Source: Thermococcus camini (lineage in GTDB: Archaea; Methanobacteriota_B; Thermococci; Thermococcales; Thermococcaceae). Taken from it: a DNA stretch of 64,000 bases. The notes under the pieces were generated by a model, which saw only the letters and a program-made list of their open reading frames with translations, was not told the DNA's origin and did no database searches. Below, piece by piece: positions 1-6,991 of this stretch. Location of the stretch: contig NZ_LR881183.1 of the NCBI RefSeq assembly GCF_904067545.1, forward strand, positions 1,740,277 through 1,804,276, given 5' to 3'. The first letter of the stretch is position 1. Each line of letters opens with the position of its first letter. The position numbers and the translations under genes are program-made.

Positions 1-1
1 G

Positions 2-154
2 GAGCTCGTGAGGAATGCCTTGGTTGACAGCTACTGGCAAATGCTCATAATGCTCGGAGCCATGAGGAAGGCTGAATTCGAGCTAAAGGAGAGTGCCTAC
101 GCGTGCCCGACCTACTTCGGCATGGCGGGGGCGCTGTGGGTGAGGAAGGGCTAA
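2..154 (+). CDS. C-terminal end of an unidentified protein (partial)
   Basis: An open frame enters from the left edge and stops with TAA at 152-154, giving the last 50 residues of a protein. It contains a segment reading [17 protein letters not shown] at its end and a hydrophobic stretch before it. I do not recognise the family from this tail, and the start lies outside the window. Its stop codon overlaps that of the convergent alaX gene by three bases. Only the reading frame itself is supported. Confidence 0.6.
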   Translation, partial: ELVRNALVDSYWQMLIMLGAMRKAEFELKESAYACPTYFGMAGALWVRKG

Positions 155-612
155 AGAACGTCAAAGCTGATCTCCAAAAGCTCTTTGCTCCTCCTGAAGC
201 GGACTTTCCTGATCTTTATCTCCCCTATTTCTCCCGTCGTTGATGTGTGCTCCTTGTTGCATGCGTTGACGTTCCATCCCTCGATGACGACGACCTTTAG
301 GGTTCTCACCTCCTGCGGGATAGGGAAGAGGTCGTACATGTCCTTGCCGAAGCGCTTTTCAGCCTCATCTCTCGGAAGCTCGTAGACCCGAACCGGAACG
401 TTTTCTTTTACCTTCTCGTTGGCAAGGCGCTCTATCTCTCTAACCTCTTCGGGCGTCGGCTTCCGGTCGAACTTGACCGTTAATCTTCCGTGGTTCACAC
501 TAACATAAACGCTCGCCGTCCACTTGGCATTTTCACCCAGAACCTTTACAACGGCACCCTTGACGACGTGAAGAGCGGTGTGGGTTCTAACCTCCAACGA
601 TGGCATAGGCAT
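151..612 (-). CDS. alaX: Alanyl-tRNA editing protein AlaX (short form)
   Basis: Free-standing editing-domain protein that hydrolyses mischarged aminoacyl-tRNA(Ala) (Ser-tRNA for this class). The 153 residues carry the HTALHVV segment near residue 11 (HxxxH zinc motif) and the second half-site, a Cys with a His four residues later (CNKEH), near residue 118, as in the AlaRS editing domain. The length fits the AlaX-S subclass, which lacks the N-terminal beta-barrel of longer forms. A TATA-like TTATTAA near 633-640 on this strand lies about 25 bp before the ATG at 612, suggesting a leaderless transcript; ATG at 606 is the alternative start. It is convergent with the partial gene at the left edge. 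Confidence 0.9.
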   Translation of the reverse strand: MPMPSLEVRTHTALHVVKGAVVKVLGENAKWTASVYVSVNHGRLTVKFDRKPTPEEVREIERLANEKVKENVPVRVYELPRDEAEKRFGKDMYDLFPIPQEVRTLKVVVIEGWNVNACNKEHTSTTGEIGEIKIRKVRFRRSKELLEISFDVL

Positions 613-791
613 CGTTTTATCTTCTCGGAGGACTTATTAACGGTTGCGGACGTTAGGGAAGGCCCGGCAGGTTATTAATCTCACAGGTAAATTCAAACGG
701 AGATTATCCAGCGGCTCTTGAATGTTTTTCAGTCCACTGATGGCCGTACCGAATAATTCCCGCCAGAAGCTTGCACCATTAAACAAAAACC

Positions 792-801
792 GTTATAAAT
801 G
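792..801 (+). promoter_or_regulatory. TATA box of the cyclic-DPG-synthase-like gene
   Basis: GTTATAAAT lies about 55 bp upstream of the ATG at 851. Transcription would start near 820, leaving a short leader that contains the GAGGTGGT ribosome binding site at 839-846. Confidence 0.6.
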
Positions 802-850
802 CCAAAAACGATACACCAGTGCCTGATTAAAAACTTTTGAGGTGGTCACC

Positions 851-2194
851 ATGGCCGAAAAGAAGAGAAAGAGGGTTCTCATTTTGGGCGCCGCAGGTAG
901 GGACTTCCACAACTTCAACGTGTTCTTCCGCGACAACCCCGACTACGAGGTCGTTGCCTTCACCGCCACTCAGATTCCTGACATCGAGGGAAGGGTCTAC
1001 CCGCCTGAGCTCGCCGGAGAGCTCTACCCGAACGGAATTCCGATATGGAGCGAGGATGACATGGAGAAGATCATCAAGGAGCACGACATCGACGTCGTCG
1101 TCTTCGCCTACTCCGATGTTCCGCACGAGCACGTCATGCACCTCGCCTCTCGCGCTCACTCAGCTGGCGCTGACTTCTGGCTCCTCGGCCCGAAGAGCAC
1201 CATGCTCAAGAGCACCAAGCCGGTCATAGCAGTTACCGCCGTCAGAACCGGCTGTGGAAAGAGCCAGACCAGCAGAAAGGTCGCTCAGCTCCTCCAGGAG
1301 ATGGGCTACAAGGTCGTCGCGATAAGGCACCCGATGCCCTACGGCGACCTCAGAAAGCAGGTCGTCCAGCGCTTCGCCAGCTACGAGGACCTCGACAAGC
1401 ACGAGTGCACCATCGAGGAGAGGGAAGAGTACGAGCCCTACATCGACAGGGGCATGGTCGTTTACGCTGGAGTGGACTACGAGAAGATCCTCCGCGAGGC
1501 CGAGAAGGAGGCAGACATAATCCTCTGGGACGGCGGAAACAACGACTTCCCGTTCTACGTTCCGGACCTCTGGATAGTCGTTACGGACCCGCACAGGCCC
1601 GGCCACGAACTCAAGTACCACCCCGGTGAGACCAACTTCCGCGCGGCTGACGTCATAATCATCAACAAGATTGACACCGCCAACAGGGACGACATTCAGA
1701 AGGTCCGTGAGAGCATCGAGAAGGTCAACCCGAACGCCATCGTCATCGACGGTGCCTCACCGCTCTACGTGGACAAGCCGGAGCTCATCAAGGGCAAGCG
1801 CGTTTTGGTGGTTGAGGACGGCCCGACCCTCACCCATGGCGGCATGAAGTACGGTGCCGGCTACATCGCCGCCAAGAAGTACGGCGCGGCCGAGATAGTC
1901 GACCCGAGGCCCTACGCCGTTGGCTCAATCGTCGAGACCTACAAGAAGTACAGTCACCTCGACGTCATCCTTCCCGCTATGGGCTACGGCGCCAAGCAGA
2001 TCAAGGAGCTCGAGGAGACCATCAACAGGGCTGATGCAGACGTCGTCATCATGGGCACTCCAATCGACCTCAGGCGCGTCATGAAGCTCAACAAGCCGGC
2101 CGTCAGGGTCAGGTACGAGCTTGAGGAGATCGGCGAGCCGAAGCTCAAGGACGTCCTCAAGGAGTTCGTCGAGAAGCACGTCAAGAAGGAGTGA
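851..2194 (+). CDS. Cyclic 2,3-diphosphoglycerate synthetase-like P-loop GTPase
   Basis: A 447-residue protein of the family that includes cyclic 2,3-diphosphoglycerate synthetase of methanogens (about 460 aa). The N-terminus has a Rossmann-type start (VLILGAAGRDFHNF). A P-loop-like VTAVRTGCGKSQTSR lies near residue 133, an acidic WDGGNNDFPFY segment near 225, and NKID, a guanine-specificity-like motif, near 272. A cDPG-synthesising role is unproven in Thermococcales, so only family membership is firm; a nucleotide-dependent kinase or cyclase is likely. The ATG at 851 is chosen because GAGGTGGT sits 4 bases upstream; an in-frame GTG at 842 would overlap that site. A T-rich terminator-like run follows the stop. 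Confidence 0.85.
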   Translation: MAEKKRKRVLILGAAGRDFHNFNVFFRDNPDYEVVAFTATQIPDIEGRVYPPELAGELYPNGIPIWSEDDMEKIIKEHDIDVVVFAYSDVPHEHVMHLASRAHSAGADFWLLGPKSTMLKSTKPVIAVTAVRTGCGKSQTSRKVAQLLQEMGYKVVAIRHPMPYGDLRKQVVQRFASYEDLDKHECTIEEREEYEPYIDRGMVVYAGVDYEKILREAEKEADIILWDGGNNDFPFYVPDLWIVVTDPHRPGHELKYHPGETNFRAADVIIINKIDTANRDDIQKVRESIEKVNPNAIVIDGASPLYVDKPELIKGKRVLVVEDGPTLTHGGMKYGAGYIAAKKYGAAEIVDPRPYAVGSIVETYKKYSHLDVILPAMGYGAKQIKELEETINRADADVVIMGTPIDLRRVMKLNKPAVRVRYELEEIGEPKLKDVLKEFVEKHVKKE

Positions 2195-2206
2195 TTCTTC
2201 TTTTTC
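2195..2206 (+). terminator. Oligo-T terminator after the cDPG-synthase-like gene
   Basis: The stop codon is followed at once by TTCTTCTTTTTC, a pyrimidine/T-rich run typical of archaeal intrinsic termination. No strong hairpin precedes it. The same stretch forms the tail of the small opposite-strand reading frame at 2205-2331. Confidence 0.45.
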
Positions 2207-2331
2207 ATTCTCTTCTTCTCAGAACCAGCCAGACGTCGTTTCCCTCAAACCCAAAGCGCCGGTAGCGAGGACAGACCTTCCTCCGAGGACCTCCGGGGGC
2301 ACAGTCCGGTTAGTGCCGTTTTAAAGTCCAT
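2205..2331 (-). pseudogene. Small (41-residue) cysteine-containing protein gene, frameshifted in a G5/C5 run
   Basis: On the minus strand an ATG at 2331 begins MDFKTALTGLCP and then loses frame. If the C5 run (plus-strand G5 at 2295-2299) had four bases, the frame would continue as GGPRRKVCPRYRRFGFEGND and end ...VWLVLRRRE with a stop at 2205-2207. The resulting 41-residue basic protein would have CPGG and VCPRY, a possible half zinc ribbon. A TATA box at 2351-2360 is centred about 25 bp from this ATG, as expected for a leaderless gene, which argues that the start is real. Either this copy is inactivated or one base is a sequencing error. The family was not identified. Confidence 0.5.
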
Positions 2332-2350
2332 GAGAGCCGTACTCCCGAGA

Positions 2351-2360
2351 AATTTAAACC
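2351..2360 (-). promoter_or_regulatory. TATA box for the small frameshifted gene
   Basis: AATTTAAACC (minus-strand GGTTTAAATT, including a purine-rich BRE-like GG) is centred about 25 bp from the ATG at 2331. This is the spacing of a leaderless archaeal gene. Confidence 0.5.
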
Positions 2361-2414
2361 TTAGGGTTACGGAAAGCTTTTTTATCGCGGGATGTCATAT
2401 AGGCGGGTGGTTGT

Positions 2415-2684
2415 ATGGGAGACGCAGTCTTTCTAGGGACGGTATGGGCGCTTGGCATGTTCCTAATGGCGCTCCAGCTGCTCGCCCTCGTGTGGGTAAT
2501 CTACGACGTCCTCACAAAGCAGAAGAGAATGTCGGACGTTGAAAAGGTGCTCTGGATAGTCCTGGCGTTCCTTTTCACGATACTGGGGGCGCTGGTGTAC
2601 TACCTGATCATCAAGAGAAGCGGCAAATACGAGGAGAAACCTGCAAAAGCCGTCTCCTCCGAGGACCCCATCAGAGTGTACTGA
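2415..2684 (+). CDS. Small membrane protein, PLDc_N-like
   Basis: An 89-residue protein with two transmembrane helices (about residues 5-30 and 45-66) joined by a short charged loop (LTKQKRMSDVEK). The pattern, including WVIYDVL and ALVYYLIIKR, matches the 'phospholipase D nuclease N-terminal' small-membrane-domain family, seen in many archaea and bacteria as stand-alone proteins of unknown role. The ATG at 2415 follows GGGTGGTT. TTTTTTATCG near 2377 could be its TATA box. The C-terminal tail is probably cytoplasmic. Confidence 0.7.
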   Translation: MGDAVFLGTVWALGMFLMALQLLALVWVIYDVLTKQKRMSDVEKVLWIVLAFLFTILGALVYYLIIKRSGKYEEKPAKAVSSEDPIRVY

Positions 2685-2944
2685 CCGGAAGCCTTTTAGG
2701 CATGATGACCAACGCACTCTGCCCGGGGAGTGCCGCCGAAGGCGGAGCCGATGAACTTGGGCGGGTTATTACCCCCTTTGTGGTTTTTCTGAGGAATCAA
2801 GGTTGAGTCATGCTCTAAGCCAGATGTTATATTCCCTGGGGGAAGGAATACAGAATCTATTCATCGCTGCCTTAAATGCTCCAAATGAGAGCATATGAGA
2901 GAAGAGTCATGAGAATCAACGGCTAGAGGGTTAAAATCAAAAGA
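2685..2944. other. Intergenic stretch with small hairpins, no gene recognised
   Basis: This 260-bp gap contains two adjacent short inverted repeats near 2715-2745 (GCACTC..GAGTGC, then CGCC-GAA-GGCG) and an ATGATGA resembling a C box at 2702-2708. No matching CTGA D box is placed to make a C/D guide RNA. The right half is AT-richer and holds no supported reading frame. A small RNA at 2700-2780 is possible but unsupported. Confidence 0.3.
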
Positions 2945-3445
2945 CTAAGCCCTCATAACCCAGTACCTTTCCCTTCTCAGCCCCTTCTTTTTCATCTCTT
3001 CGAACTTTTTCTTGGCCATGCCATAGAACCCGTTGTCGTGCAGGACTATTCCATCCTTCATAGCATCGAGGGCAGATGGCGAAAGGTTTTCGAGCGCCTT
3101 CAAGAACTCCCAAAGAGTGTAAGCGATTATATCCACATCCAAAAATTCCTCGTTCAGCTCGTAGAGAGGGCGCGTCCTCTGGAGCGGGTTCCCTCCCAGT
3201 TTTTTCGAGATTACCACGAGATCGTAATCACTTGTCCTGTTGAAATCACCCCTCGCTCTCGAACCGAAGAGGATTATAGTAACGTCACCATCGAAGTAAT
3301 CCACGAGTCTTTTGACGAAAGGCTCAAGTTCTCCCCCATCCACGAGCCCCCTGATGTAGTCACCACCGTCCAAATCCCTGAGTGCCGATTTTAGTGTCCT
3401 CTCCGCCTGCCTCATCCAGCGCTCATACTCACTAAGCTTCATCAT
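2945..3445 (-). CDS. Nucleotidyltransferase (MNT) domain fused to a truncated HEPN helix
   Basis: A 166-residue protein. The middle holds a DNA polymerase-beta-type nucleotidyltransferase core: GSRARGDF near residue 77, DYDLVV about 15 residues later, and a third acidic position in FLDVDIIAY. The first 30 residues (YERWMRQAERTLKSALRDLD then GGDY) look like the first helix of a HEPN domain, but the rest of HEPN, including its RX4-6H motif, is missing. HEPN and MNT proteins normally form a toxin-antitoxin pair in which MNT AMPylates HEPN, so this looks like an internally deleted fusion. The start is taken at the ATG ATG around 3445 because TTAAATATT at 3466-3474 is 25 bp upstream. TTG at 3466 lies inside that TATA box. 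Confidence 0.75.
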   Translation of the reverse strand: MMKLSEYERWMRQAERTLKSALRDLDGGDYIRGLVDGGELEPFVKRLVDYFDGDVTIILFGSRARGDFNRTSDYDLVVISKKLGGNPLQRTRPLYELNEEFLDVDIIAYTLWEFLKALENLSPSALDAMKDGIVLHDNGFYGMAKKKFEEMKKKGLRRERYWVMRA

Positions 3446-3463
3446 GTTGAATAATACGGCAGG

Positions 3464-3475
3464 CAATATTTAACG
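3464..3475 (-). promoter_or_regulatory. TATA box of the MNT-domain gene
   Basis: Minus-strand CGTTAAATATTG is centred about 25 bp from the ATG at 3445. This supports a leaderless transcript and argues against the upstream TTG start. Confidence 0.55.
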
Positions 3476-3491
3476 CCTTCGCCTTATTATA

Positions 3492-3503
3492 CCCTCCGGG
3501 AGG
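3492..3503. promoter_or_regulatory. Perfect 12-bp palindrome over the RBS of the split membrane gene
   Basis: CCCTCCGGGAGG is a perfect dyad located between the TATA-like TTATTATAC (3483-3491) and the ATG at 3508. It includes the purine-rich ribosome binding site. It could bind a regulator, or fold in RNA and hide the RBS. Confidence 0.4.
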
Positions 3504-3507
3504 GGGA

Positions 3508-3801
3508 ATGAGTTCCAAAGAGGAATGCGACAAATATCTTGATCCAAACTCTTCAATGGGTGACTCCTTTATGGGCTATATTTTCGGGTTATTGCTTTTT
3601 GCCGGCGCTCCCTTTCTCTTCATACTTTCGATGCTCTCCAACGATGCAGGGAGCGACATAATATGGCGACTCATACTTGCAGTATTCAGTGCTTTAGCCA
3701 TTGTAATGCCAAACATAACAGCAACAGCTTATACACCATTGGCCCTCGATGAACCAAACATCGCCCTGCAAAGATGTGAGAAAGAATGGGAAGGGCGATA
3801 G
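3508..3801 (+). CDS. N-terminal part of a membrane protein interrupted by an in-frame TAG
   Basis: 97 residues starting at ATG 3508 after an AGGGGG ribosome binding site. Two hydrophobic segments (about residues 20-43 and 52-75) suggest membrane helices, and the frame ends ...CEKEWEGR-TAG at 3799-3801. The same frame stays open from 3802 to 4131, so this looks like the front half of one ~207-residue protein. No family was recognised. The sequence is AT-richer than the flanking genes, which suggests acquired DNA. Confidence 0.55.
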   Translation: MSSKEECDKYLDPNSSMGDSFMGYIFGLLLFAGAPFLFILSMLSNDAGSDIIWRLILAVFSALAIVMPNITATAYTPLALDEPNIALQRCEKEWEGR

Positions 3802-4131
3802 GTAGGTTTTGAAAAAGATAAATCCAAAATCGAGAAACTTGAGACTGTCTATTCAGTTGCCGTTAAAAACACCTTTAATGGGTTTAAACAGGCGCTATTC
3901 GCCTGGATCGCATCTGGCGTGGGGCTAACTATCATTGAATACGGCCTGTTAAGCGGAAATATCTATCCATCCTGGATAACATCGCTATCAATAATCCTGT
4001 TCCCAATATTCGGGTTTATCAACTTTGTTCTAATGATTTGGGCATATCTCCGCTACAGGAGATACAGCAAACAGCTCTTCGCAATCCAGCTTAAGAAAAA
4101 CGACAAGGCTGAGATTTCCATCAAGATTTAA
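3802..4131 (+). pseudogene. C-terminal part of the same membrane protein, downstream of the amber codon
   Basis: Directly after the TAG at 3799-3801 the same frame continues VGFEKDKSKIEKLETVYSVA with no stop until TAA at 4129-4131. It adds an amphipathic charged stretch and two further hydrophobic segments. No ATG or good start follows the TAG; the first usable start is GTG at 3919, which would cut into the first hydrophobic segment. A nonsense mutation in one gene is the simplest reading. A separately translated downstream protein from 3919 (70 aa) is possible but has no visible RBS. Confidence 0.6.
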
Positions 4132-4171
4132 CTCCCACTTTTTAAACCCTGGGAACCCACACTTCTCAACA

Positions 4172-4180
4172 TTTATAAAG
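4172..4180 (+). promoter_or_regulatory. TATA box of the ATPase gene at 4212
   Basis: TTTATAAAG lies about 35 bp before the ATG at 4212, and the expected start site falls near 4200. That places the adjacent dyad at 4184-4202 between TATA box and start site, where a bound protein would block transcription. Confidence 0.6.
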
Positions 4181-4183
4181 ATG

Positions 4184-4202
4184 TGAGAACTAATAGTTCT
4201 CA
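4184..4202. promoter_or_regulatory. Perfect dyad operator candidate (7-bp arms)
   Basis: TGAGAAC-TAATA-GTTCTCA is a perfect 7-bp inverted repeat with a 5-bp centre, lying between the TATA box and the start codon of the ATPase. A partial half-site (TTCTCA) occurs at 4163-4168. The position is typical of an archaeal repressor operator. The cognate regulator is unknown. Confidence 0.55.
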
Positions 4203-4211
4203 GGTGTTGGT

Positions 4212-5390
4212 ATGAGGCTCGGGGATTTGACTTATATGAACCCCTGGTGGGAGGGAAAGGAGGACTACCACGCGAGGCGCTGGAGAGAGCAGAGAATCCG
4301 CTGGTGGCCAAAATGGACTGGTAAGCTCTCACTTAAGCCATTCTCGCTCAACTTCGTCCTCGGCCCGAGGCAGGTAGGAAAGACAACGGGGATAAAGCTC
4401 CTCATCCAAGAGCTCCTGAGAGAAAATCCGCCCGAATCAATTCTGTACATCAACGTCGAAATCCTCCCAGACTATAGAGAGCTTTCAGCCCTGCTGAGAG
4501 AATTTCATGAGCTGAAGGAAAGGGAAAGAATCAGAACAGGATACATTTTCCTGGATGAAGCATCGTCACTTGAGGGCTGGTGGAGGGGAGTTAAGCCCCT
4601 CATTGACGCAGGTATCTTAGAGAACGACGTTATCACGGTTACAGGGTCAAGCTCTCTGAGGGTAAAAAGAGACATAGAATTGTTCCCGGGAAGGAGGGGG
4701 AAGGGAAAGACCATTGATGTCATGCCGCTCTCTTTCAAGGAATACGTCGAAGTGATGGGCCTGAAAAGGCCAGGACTTCAGGGAGAAAAGACGCTGAAAC
4801 TCTTTGAGAAGTACCTAAAAACAGGAGGCTTTCCGGGAGCAATAAACGGCCTTCCGATGGATGACCTTCTTGGGGCTTACATAGGGGAATTCGTCCGCTT
4901 CGGAAAGAGTCTGGAGATAGTGAAAGAGACTTTTTCAGCAATAATAAGGAGCGCGCCCTCAGCGACGAGCTTCAGAGCGTTGGCTGGAATGACCTCTGGC
5001 TACTCCTACAAGGTGGTTCAGGACTACATAGAGTTCTTCGTCGAGCTGTACATTCTCGGAATAGCGTACCTCAGGCAGGGAGAGCAGGTGCTCTACAAGC
5101 GGGAGAAGAAGTTTTTCTTCCGCGACCCGCTTTTGGCAAGGCTTTTCTCCACCTGGAGCGGAGCAGAGCTTAGGGAGGAGGCGCTGTACGAATGGGTCGT
5201 CCAGGAGCATCTATACCGGAGGTTCGGGAAAGTTTACTATTACAGGAACTCATACGAGGTGGACGCGATAGCCGGAAACCTGAAGGTTGAGGTGAAGGCC
5301 GGGAAAGCCCATAGGAGATACCCAAAAAACGTCATCGTGCTCGAAAAGGAGGACGTACCCTTTTTCCTCCTCGACATTATTCTCCCATGA
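4212..5390 (+). CDS. AAA-family ATPase with DUF4143-type C-terminal domain
   Basis: A 392-residue P-loop ATPase of the archaeal AAA_14/DUF4143 group. Walker A is LGPRQVGKTTG near residue 53, Walker B YIFLDEAS near 115, and VTGSSS near 141 is a sensor-like motif. The C-terminal part has a nuclease-like end: YRNSYEVDAIAG then LKVEVKAGK resembles the DxxE-K pattern of the restriction-endonuclease fold found in this family. The function of these very common archaeal proteins is unknown; defence or genome-maintenance roles have been suggested. ATG 4212 follows AGGTGTTGG. The gene sits alone behind its own dyad and overlaps the convergent yjbQ by 14 bp. A second family member lies at 47563-48873. 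Confidence 0.85.
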   Translation: MRLGDLTYMNPWWEGKEDYHARRWREQRIRWWPKWTGKLSLKPFSLNFVLGPRQVGKTTGIKLLIQELLRENPPESILYINVEILPDYRELSALLREFHELKERERIRTGYIFLDEASSLEGWWRGVKPLIDAGILENDVITVTGSSSLRVKRDIELFPGRRGKGKTIDVMPLSFKEYVEVMGLKRPGLQGEKTLKLFEKYLKTGGFPGAINGLPMDDLLGAYIGEFVRFGKSLEIVKETFSAIIRSAPSATSFRALAGMTSGYSYKVVQDYIEFFVELYILGIAYLRQGEQVLYKREKKFFFRDPLLARLFSTWSGAELREEALYEWVVQEHLYRRFGKVYYYRNSYEVDAIAGNLKVEVKAGKAHRRYPKNVIVLEKEDVPFFLLDIILP

Positions 5391-5790
5391 GCTGCACTAT
5401 AACGCGCCTGTGCCTCGGCCTCACGTCAAGCTCGACGAAGAAAATCTGCTGCCAGGTTCCGCGCACGAGCCTGCCGTTCACAACGGGAAAGCACTCGCTC
5501 GCGCCGAGGAGTGTGGCACGAAGGTGGCTGTGGGCGTTGTCGTCGATCCTGTCGTGGAGGTAGCCTTTGCCCTTTGGGATAAGCTCCTTCAAAGCCCGCT
5601 TGAAGTCCTCAAGAAGGCCGGACTCGTGCTCTATCGTGACTATTGCTCCAGTGGCTCCGGGAACGAATACCAGAACCTGGCCGTTCTCGATTCCGGATTC
5701 CTCGACGATTCTCTCCACCTCACGGGTTATATCCACAAGGTCAATCTCCCCCTTCGTTTGAAACCTCAGTTCCCTCGTGAGAACCTTCAT
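5377..5790 (-). CDS. YjbQ/UPF0047 family protein (secondary thiamine-phosphate synthase type)
   Basis: 137 residues of the YjbQ family, some members of which have weak thiamine-phosphate synthase activity. Signature pieces are PGATGAIVTIEHESGLLEDF around residue 47 and DDNAHSHLRATLLG near 88, carrying the conserved histidines. ATG 5790 is preceded by GGGGTGGT; an in-frame upstream start (5814) would lie further inside the vanZ-like gene. It is third in an apparent operon with the HTH-ThiN regulator and a VanZ-like protein. That context fits thiamine metabolism, although the activity is inferred. Confidence 0.85.
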   Translation of the reverse strand: MKVLTRELRFQTKGEIDLVDITREVERIVEESGIENGQVLVFVPGATGAIVTIEHESGLLEDFKRALKELIPKGKGYLHDRIDDNAHSHLRATLLGASECFPVVNGRLVRGTWQQIFFVELDVRPRHRRVIVQLMGE

Positions 5791-6070
5791 ACCACCACCC
5801 CGCAATGAGTCCAAGGGTGAAGCCTATTAGGTTTGCGCCCATGTCTGCGAAGGAGAACGTTCTCCCTGGGACGAAGAGCTGAAGAAACTCCAGGAGAACC
5901 GGCAACGGAAGCATGTAGGTCCACAAACGCCATCCGAGAAAGCCCAGGATCGCGAATTCAAATAGATGAGCCAGCTTATCCCCGTTGGCTACGGGCGACG
6001 ATGGAACCCTCGGCGTCAGGTTCAGGAACAGAAGAAGGAGCAGGTAGAGGAAGAGAAGTCTCCGCCTCAA
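5741..6070 (-). CDS. VanZ-like small membrane protein
   Basis: 109 residues with three to four hydrophobic segments: the N-terminal LLFLYLLLLLFLNL, then AHLFEFAILGFLGWRLW, and the C-terminal ANLIGFTLGLIAGWW. DKLAHLFEFAILGFL and FADMGANLIG match the conserved parts of the VanZ family. The role of stand-alone archaeal VanZ-like proteins is unknown. Its ATG overlaps the stop of the HTH-ThiN gene (ATGA, 6067-6070), and its end overlaps the yjbQ start by 50 bp, so the three genes are translationally coupled. Confidence 0.75.
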   Translation of the reverse strand: MRRRLLFLYLLLLLFLNLTPRVPSSPVANGDKLAHLFEFAILGFLGWRLWTYMLPLPVLLEFLQLFVPGRTFSFADMGANLIGFTLGLIAGWWYEGSHEGTEVSNEGGD

Positions 6071-6957
6071 AGGTTCCCCACCAGCCTTTTGAGCTTCTCA
6101 ACGACGTCGAAGGGCGTCTCGCCGAATATATAGACCAGCGGTTCGACCCCAAGCCCACCCACGTCAACGACTGCGTCGTAGGCGTCCTGCCTGAAGACGT
6201 CGGCTATAGCCCTCACGGCCTCCTCCTCGCTCAGTCCACCGGTTTTAACCTTCCCAATCGTGAACCCGGCCGCAGTCAGGGCGGATTCTATGTCCGGTCC
6301 GTACCTGATGTTGAGAACGCTCCGTATCCCAGGCCTGACCTCGGCCAGCTTAACGAGTATGCTCGCAGTAAAGCCGCTAGCCCCGAACTCCGGCGGCAGA
6401 GCAAAGGCCTTTCCCTTGGCGGCGGTTATCCTTCCTGGAATCGCCGCAACGTCTTCGATGCCCCGCGGGGACGGAAGGGAGTAGGCGAAATTGCTCCTGA
6501 CCTCCGGGATGAGTGAGGGGAACTTTTCATCCCTGAGGAGTTCGTTGAGGGCCATGTTCAGAACCTCAAGTATCTCGCTCCTCAGCGGCTGGACCTCAAA
6601 GAGCGACCTGCAGGAGTCCTCGCTCACCCCTGCGTATTCAGCGTAGAACCTGCACAGAAAACCGGTTTGAAACAGATCAAAAATGTGCTTCGCCACGAGA
6701 AGGACGGCATCTCCCCTGCTCCCCCCGAAGAGAATGAAGGAAGACACGTCGTTGGCCATGTCTTCGAGCCTCTCGGCCACCTCCGAGGGGGGCACCTTAT
6801 ACTTCCCGGCCAGATATTTGCTGACCATCGCCTGGGTTATGCCGAGGTACTCGGCTATCTGGGACTGCTTCATGCCCTCGCGGTAAAGCCTCTCGGCTAT
6901 CTTGGCCCTCAGAAAAGGCATTAGCTCCTCGGCTACGTACACGCTGGGCGTCCTCAT
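6067..6957 (-). CDS. HTH-ThiN transcriptional regulator (ThiR-like)
   Basis: 296 residues. An N-terminal Cro-type helix-turn-helix (residues about 29-52, MKQSQIAEYLGITQAMVSKY) is joined to a C-terminal ThiN domain (about 125-290, with FALPPEFGASGFTASILVKL, IRYGPDIESAL and DAVVDVGGLGVEP). ThiN is the archaeal thiamine-phosphate synthase domain; fused to an HTH it serves as a ligand-sensing repressor (ThiR) of thiamine genes in several archaea. The ATG at 6957 follows GGGTGGT. Its promoter carries AACCC-N9-GGGTT around the TATA box, which could mediate autoregulation. It is divergent from pyrB. Confidence 0.85.
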   Translation of the reverse strand: MRTPSVYVAEELMPFLRAKIAERLYREGMKQSQIAEYLGITQAMVSKYLAGKYKVPPSEVAERLEDMANDVSSFILFGGSRGDAVLLVAKHIFDLFQTGFLCRFYAEYAGVSEDSCRSLFEVQPLRSEILEVLNMALNELLRDEKFPSLIPEVRSNFAYSLPSPRGIEDVAAIPGRITAAKGKAFALPPEFGASGFTASILVKLAEVRPGIRSVLNIRYGPDIESALTAAGFTIGKVKTGGLSEEEAVRAIADVFRQDAYDAVVDVGGLGVEPLVYIFGETPFDVVEKLKRLVGNL

Positions 6958-6991
6958 GCTACCACCCTAAAACCAGGTTATGGAAATTTTG

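Noticed and set aside
1160-1621. Long reading frame on the strand opposite the cDPG-synthase-like gene
   Set aside because: GC-rich codon bias of the true gene opens mirror frames; the product has no domain logic, RBS or promoter.
2702-2790. C/D or H/ACA guide RNA in the intergenic gap
   Set aside because: A C-box-like ATGATGA and small hairpins are present, but no D box or ACA in the correct place.
3799-3801. Pyrrolysine-encoding UAG
   Set aside because: Thermococcales are not known to carry the pyl genes and none are in the window; a nonsense change is simpler.
5833-6516. 227-codon plus-strand frame across the vanZ and HTH-ThiN genes
   Set aside because: It is antisense to two well-supported overlapping genes and translates to low-complexity Pro/Arg/Ser-rich sequence.
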